Origin: Sutterella sp.
GTDB taxonomy: Bacteria > Pseudomonadota > Gammaproteobacteria > Burkholderiales > Burkholderiaceae_F
Reading direction: 5' to 3'
NCBI GenBank assembly: GCA_020025965.1
Contig: JAHHRG010000012.1
Span: 1 to 42,509 of the forward strand
DNA length: 42,509 nucleotides
Shown: in pieces, positions 40,646 to 42,509 of the stretch
How the letters are laid out: every line of letters starts with the position of its first letter
How positions within the stretch are numbered: the first letter of the stretch is position 1
Made by a program: the position numbers and the translations under genes
The notes under the pieces: generated by a model
The model's input: only the letters and a program-made list of their open reading frames with translations
Database searches by the model: none
Told to the model about the DNA's origin: nothing

Positions 40646-41023
40646 TAGTGACACCTTGCGTGTTATTAGTGCTGTAACTTCGAATTGTACATGTTTGGCT
40701 TTTATTCTGGTGAAGCTTTTATGCCGTCCGATCAATTGATCGAACGGAACTTCAAGCGACCTTTATTCTCGTTAACAAGCATTTACAAGTGCTTTTACAC
40801 CTTCTGAGAGAACGGAAAAAAGGTTTCCGATTCGCCTTTATCTTCATTTATATCGACATGCTTTAAGTACGCTTCATTGAAATACCTAAAGACTTTTTTC
40901 TCCGGCTTTTTAGCTCATCCGAAAGGTTGGAAAATATCGCTATTCTCATGAACATCAATCTCATTCTGGCAGGTTTTGTGGCGGACGCATTAAACATATT
41001 AATGAAGATTGAATAAAAGTTTT
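40646..41023. other. Divergent intergenic region, AT-rich
   Basis: About 380 bases between the Sel1 and H-NS starts. AT content rises toward H-NS. No ORF or strong hairpin. Confidence 0.4.
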
Positions 41024-41053
41024 TTGACTTCTTAAATATAAGACGGATATAAT
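41024..41053 (+). promoter_or_regulatory. Sigma-70 promoter of the H-NS gene
   Basis: TTGACT (41024-41029), 18-base spacer, perfect TATAAT (41048-41053). Predicted start about 41060, giving a leader of about 43 bases. Confidence 0.85.
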
Positions 41054-41102
41054 GAACTGAACAAAGCAAATCGCTTTAACTAATTTCCCCGGAGTATTTA
41101 TC

Positions 41103-41435
41103 ATGACCGAATCCGAATTCAAGGACGCCCTCCTTGCTATCGAACAGAAAGAAATGGCTCTTGCTGAAGAACGCAAGGCTCTTCGTGTCGGCGGGATCCA
41201 GACCGTCCAGAACATCGTTGACCGTCTCGGTTTGACGGCCGCTGAAATTCGTTGGCCTGCCGAAGCCAGCATCCCTGCTCAGATCGTTGCCGCCGCTAAG
41301 AAGCCGCGCGGTACCGTTGCCCCGAAGTATCGTGGTCCGGAAGGCCAGCTTTGGACCGGTCGCGGCCGCAAGCCCGTGTGGGCTCAGGCCATCGTCGATC
41401 GTGGCGAATCCCTTGATATTTACCTCATTAAGTAA
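41103..41435 (+). CDS. H-NS family nucleoid-associated protein
   Basis: 110 residues, short betaproteobacterial H-NS. N-terminal coiled-coil oligomerisation helix (FKDALLAIEQKEMALAEERKALRVGGIQTVQNIVDRLG), linker rich in Ala/Pro/Lys, and C-terminal AT-hook-like DNA-binding domain KYRGPEGQLWTGRGRKPVWAQ, matching the H-NS signature (Y-R-x-P-x-G-x-x-W-x-G-R-G-R-x-P-x-W). It silences AT-rich, often transferred, DNA. GGAG lies eight bases before ATG. Strong promoter and terminator suggest abundance. Confidence 0.93.
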   Translation: MTESEFKDALLAIEQKEMALAEERKALRVGGIQTVQNIVDRLGLTAAEIRWPAEASIPAQIVAAAKKPRGTVAPKYRGPEGQLWTGRGRKPVWAQAIVDRGESLDIYLIK

Positions 41436-41486
41436 TTTAGAGACAGAATGTCCTCCTGAGCGGTTTTGTCTACCGTTCATCCTTCA

Positions 41487-41518
41487 GGCAACGAAGTTTC
41501 GCACTTCGTTGCCTTTTT
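41487..41518 (+). terminator. Terminator of the H-NS gene
   Basis: GGCAACGAAGT/ACTTCGTTGCC (41487-41497 with 41503-41513), 5-nt loop, five T. Confidence 0.95.
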
Positions 41519-41592
41519 CATAGTGCGCATAGTGCGCCCAGCATGGACGCATTCTGACCTAGGGAGATCTCACAGCCGATAATCGATGGATT

Positions 41593-42032
41593 GTGCGGAG
41601 TAAAGCTTGCTGTGAGAGATCAGCAGAGAGCATAGTAGTCGGTCCAGTAGCCGATGAAGGCTCGAATCTATTGGAGTTTGGTACCAGACCTACAAAATCT
41701 CATGGTGCAGGAAAAAAATACCTGTCTACAAAGGATAGCCACGGAATGGCGAACGTATGCAGAAGATCACAAAGAGCGTCATAAGAATGGACAATTCCGG
41801 ACATATTTCAGACCTGTTTGAGCTCATCACTCTCGAAAACATATTGAGCCAAGCCAATATGCAAGCCGCACTTAGACGTGTGGTAGCAAATAATACCCTG
41901 TTCGCAATGGCACTAGCTTGTTGGAACTTGGATAAAGGGAAAACAATCCTCCTTACCCCATTGTTCGCCATTGCGAAACGGGAGTCTAAAATCGAGTGGC
42001 CTTGGGCCACTCACCTAACTGAAGGCATGTAA
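41593..42032 (+). pseudogene. Remnant of a group II intron maturase/reverse transcriptase (N-terminal)
   Basis: The 91-codon frame at 41757-42032 contains LFELITLENILSQANMQAALRRVVANN, which looks like the start of group II intron proteins (L-x-x-I-L-x-x-E-N-x-x-x-A-x-x-R-V-x-x-N). The KGAPGVDG and catalytic YADD blocks that should follow are missing; after ANN the sequence becomes unrelated. The overlapping frame 41593-41784 has IVVGPVADEGSNLLEFGTRP, resembling intron leader ORFs. An inverted repeat at about 41893-41984 sits at the point where similarity ends. A truncated, non-functional intron is likely; the 5' and domain V ends are not seen. Confidence 0.4.
41893..41984. repeat. Imperfect inverted repeat at the maturase break
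   Basis: TTCGCAATGGC and GCCATTGCGAA form a perfect 11-bp core (about 41899-41909 with 41968-41978), extendable to 14 of 16 bases, with about 58 bases between. May mark the insertion or deletion event that broke the maturase. Confidence 0.4.
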
Positions 42033-42509
42033 CAACGCTTGTCAACAATTTTTGCCCGAATGCACTTGCTCAGAAAAAGCTTCTCTTTCTTTTCGCTTGA
42101 GGAACAGAACATTCGCTTTCATTGAGCAAGTGGTGCCACCCTTGTCAGGGCAATCGTCCGACGCCAACTTTAATTTCTATACAGTCGATCAGGCCGCCTA
42201 ACTACAAAATTCACCCTACTATCCGCTAAGTTCCTCGTCTTCAGCAACGAAAGATCGAAACACCTTAACTTCTAATACATCCGCAGTCTTACTGGTAGAT
42301 GGACGATTTCAAACCGTCCGACAACTACCGCCTAGTGAGATTAGGTCAGCAGGAGCACTTTATAAAGCCTGCGAACTTTATGCTCATTTTTTCATGAACG
42401 GTATGGAACCGCCGGGCCGCAAAAATCTCTGCCACCCGCAGCGGCATCCAAAATAGCTCAAGCAAACAACCTAAAGCACTAGCGTTCGCAAAGGAATCTC
42501 AACCGTACC
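42033..42509. other. Right end, no assigned gene
   Basis: A 10-bp inverted repeat CACTTGCTCA/TGAGCAAGTG spans 42063-42132. A plus-strand open frame from about 42204 to TAG near 42455 has no ATG near its start but protein-like sequence (AVLLVDGRFQTVRQLPPSEI); a second frame begins near 42397 and runs off the end. Neither is recognised. Probably decayed mobile DNA. Confidence 0.3.

Noticed and set aside
1..42509. CRISPR arrays, tRNA and rRNA genes, intact insertion sequences, integron attC sites
   Set aside because: None seen on either strand by eye; no regularly spaced repeats, cloverleaf or conserved rRNA blocks.

Overview
The window looks like part of the chromosome of an anaerobic or microaerophilic gut betaproteobacterium, most likely Sutterellaceae (Sutterella/Parasutterella-like, Burkholderiales). 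This is inferred from gene content: an H-NS of the short betaproteobacterial type, class II fumarase, an AbgT transporter with PepT, several periplasmic multihaem cytochromes c, and flavoproteins of the fumarate-reductase superfamily with Tat or no signal. There is no rRNA, tRNA, CRISPR array or intact IS. Most genes are moderately GC-rich. The autotransporter region (about 2.2-5.0 kb) and the right end (41.5-42.5 kb) are AT-richer and look more recently acquired or decayed.

Layout. 1-60 is the 3' end of a NapC/NrfH-like cytochrome gene. 0.2-2.2 kb holds a small unknown protein and an NCS2 xanthine/uracil permease. 2.2-6.1 kb is a gene-poor stretch followed by a frameshifted autotransporter. 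6.5-9.8 kb carries a membrane protein, a structured RNA candidate, a GNAT acetyltransferase, a ClbS/DfsB-like protein and a TSUP permease. 10.0-11.5 kb is fumC. 11.8-20.2 kb is the centrepiece: two divergent clusters around a shared regulatory gap at 16.6-16.77 kb. Leftward are two overlapping LysR regulators, a cytosolic FAD reductase-like protein and an ArgH/fumarase-superfamily lyase. Rightward are a Tat-exported FAD protein, a periplasmic tetrahaem cytochrome c, a periplasmic cupin and a membrane NapC/NrfH-type tetrahaem quinol dehydrogenase. 20.9-25.4 kb has a frameshifted alpha/beta hydrolase, a YejA-like peptide-binding protein and a pentahaem NrfA-family protein with altered active-site residues. 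25.7-32.8 kb carries ssb, pepT, an AbgT transporter, a TDT/TehA permease with a divergent LysR, and fur. 33.2-36.5 kb is a Nudix hydrolase translationally coupled to a PLD-DEAD-DUF3427 helicase. 36.8-38.0 kb holds two paralogous tiny proteins with duplicated leaders. 38.4-38.56 kb is a strong sRNA candidate. 38.7-41.5 kb has a radical SAM protein, a mini winged-helix protein, a Sel1 protein and H-NS. The right end carries what looks like a group II intron maturase remnant.

How the genes work together (inference). The rightward cluster has every part of a split flavocytochrome c respiratory reductase: quinol would feed the NrfH-like protein, then the tetrahaem cytochrome, then the Tat-exported flavoprotein, which would reduce an unsaturated substrate in the periplasm. 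The periplasmic cupin beside it has the metal-ligand pattern and E-x-Y motif of DMSP-lyase-type cupins, so it could make that substrate. The divergent cluster may be a cytosolic counterpart, a C-N or C-O lyase with a soluble FAD reductase. Both flavoproteins keep the FAD-binding and carboxylate-binding motifs of fumarate reductases but lack the catalytic Arg, so fumarate is unlikely to be the substrate.

The most unusual other content is a pair of structured RNAs (38415-38557 on + and about 7131-7285 on -) with C-rich, anti-Shine-Dalgarno-like loops, and the NrfA-family protein that appears to lack the catalytic Arg and His. All family comparisons are from memory and need database confirmation.
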